Source of the DNA: Haladaptatus salinisoli
GTDB taxonomy: Archaea > Halobacteriota > Halobacteria > Halobacteriales > Haladaptataceae
Direction of reading: 5' to 3'
Assembly (NCBI RefSeq): GCF_020614375.1
Contig: NZ_CP085327.1
Span: forward strand, 1,910,823 to 1,974,822
Length of the DNA stretch: 64,000 bases
A program made the translations under genes and the position numbers. Below the pieces are notes generated by a model that saw only the letters and a list, made by a program, of their open reading frames with translations, searched no databases and had not been told where the DNA came from. Of the stretch, positions 63,011-64,000 are shown one piece after another (position 1 is the first letter of the stretch; every line of letters begins with the position of its first letter).

Positions 63011-64000
63011 GTGGCTACTGTGCCACTTGGTGGATAGCTCGGCTCGAGCGCCGATGACGGACGTGCCAAGCTGCGAAAAGCCTGAGGGAGCCGCACGGAG
63101 GCGAAGAACTCAGGATCTCCGAATGGGAATCCCCACCGCAATTGCTTCGCGCAATGGGGAACGCCGAGAACTGAAACATCTCAGTATCGGCAGGAAAAGA
63201 AAGCAAACGCGATGTCGCTAGTAACGGCGAGTGAACACGACACAGTCCAAACCGAAGCCTACACAGGCAATGTGGTGTGCGGACTGGCTCTCATCGTCGG
63301 AAAATTTCTCTGAAGTCTTCTGGAACGGAGCATGAAACAGGGTGACAATCCCGTAAGAGAAGCGAGTACGACGTGCGTCAGCTCCCGAGTAACAGGGGTC
63401 GGATATCCCTTGTGAATATCGCGGGCATCGACCGCGAAGACTAAACACGACTCGAGACCGATAGCAAACAAGTAGCGTGAGCGAACGCTGAAAAGCACCT
63501 CGAAAAGGGAGGTGAAATAGGACTTGAAATCAAGTGGCGATAGAGCGACGGGGCTTACAAGGCCCATCGAAAAACGAATCGGGAGCAATCCCGTAGTAGG
63601 AATCGATGGGAGCCGGAGTTCCGTCGTACGTTTTGAAAAACGAGCCAGGGAGTGTACCTAATTGGCGAGCCTAACCCGAGCATCGGGGCAGGCACAGGGA
63701 AACCAATACGGCCGCAGCATTGCGAGGGCCACCGTCTTCAAGGGCGGGGAGTCAACTGGGTACGACCCGAAACCGGGTGATCTACGCATGGGCAAGGCGA
63801 AGCGTGGCGAAAGCCACGTGGAGGCCTGCTAGAGTTGGTGTCCTACAATACCCTCTCGTGACCTATGTGTAGGGGTGAAAGGCCCATCGAACCCGGCAAC
63901 AGCTGGTTCCAACCGAAACATGTCGAAGCATGACCTCTGCTGAGATAGTTCGTGGGGTAGAGCGACCGATTGGGAACGCCGCCTCCGAGAGGAGTCGGCC
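63011..64000 (+). rRNA. 23S ribosomal RNA (5' part, continues beyond window)
   Basis: About the first 990 bases of roughly 2900. The start GTGGCTACTGTGCCACTTGG aligns with the haloarchaeal 23S 5' end, and conserved early blocks such as GTAACGGCGAGTGAACACGAC and GGGGTGAAAGGCCCATCGAA follow. The 3' end and the 5S gene are outside the window. The exact start may differ by a few bases. Confidence 0.95.

Overview
The window is chromosomal DNA of a halophilic archaeon (class Halobacteria). The evidence is the GC-rich, acidic-protein coding style, the archaeal replication proteins (D-family polymerase large subunit, RPA3 with its partner, Hef), the MC1 chromatin protein, and an rRNA operon with an archaeal 16S gene, a tRNA-Ala(TGC) spacer and multiple tandem promoters. 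Start codons often lie directly behind a TATA box (leaderless messages) or overlap the previous stop as ATGA or TGATG. I cannot fix the genus from the sequence alone.

Layout. 1-3951: end of a histidine-utilisation cluster (hutG partial, hutI, hutH). 3965-6094: MATE exporter with its TetR repressor and a clear palindromic operator. 6156-8103: RPA3/RPAP3 single-strand DNA binding operon. 8318-12094: two haloarchaeal hypotheticals, a three-gene cluster of an R2-like di-iron protein, a small protein and a plant-type 2Fe-2S ferredoxin, then an HdeD-like membrane protein. 12179-18036: mannose-1-phosphate guanylyltransferase, Dph6, an atypical SDR, a Tfx regulator, a TRAM protein, a radical SAM enzyme and a hydrolase-like lipoprotein. 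18188-23247: DUF373 protein, intein-free PolD large subunit and a PPC-domain protein. 23438-30841: a small 57-residue gene, then a peptide-type ABC transporter operon whose binding-protein gene is broken by one missing base. 30841-38247: membrane and hypothetical proteins, CBS protein, glyS, dolichol kinase-like protein and hef. 38234-43674: UspA, zinc-ribbon protein, a Cas4-like protein, Sua5, a cysteine-free redoxin next to glutaredoxin, a CNNM-type CBS protein and a conditioned-medium-induced-type regulator.

43759-45786 is a biotin ECF transporter (bioY-ecfA-ecfT) preceded by a BirA-like inverted repeat. 45873-59362 holds an HdrD-like iron-sulphur oxidoreductase, larB, a 55-residue histone-fold protein, rpiA, endA-trpS, an Asp-repeat membrane protein, a methyltransferase, pheS-pheT, an internally deleted GNAT and pyrD. 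59411-64000 has two divergent small DNA-binding-type genes (AbrB-like and MC1), six tandem rRNA promoters, the 16S gene inside a long processing stem, tRNA-Ala, an internal promoter copy and the first kilobase of 23S rRNA.

How it works together: the window is mostly core housekeeping (translation, replication and repair, chromatin) with nutrient uptake and catabolism modules. I see no insertion sequence, prophage, CRISPR array or plasmid-type gene. The best leads for new biology are families that keep a fold but have lost the textbook catalytic residues (redoxin, Cas4-like, SDR, alpha/beta hydrolase) and the R2-like/ferredoxin cluster. The clearest lesions are the dppA frameshift and the GNAT deletion. 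The clearest regulatory sites are the TetR and biotin operators and the shared CTTAAGT promoter core.
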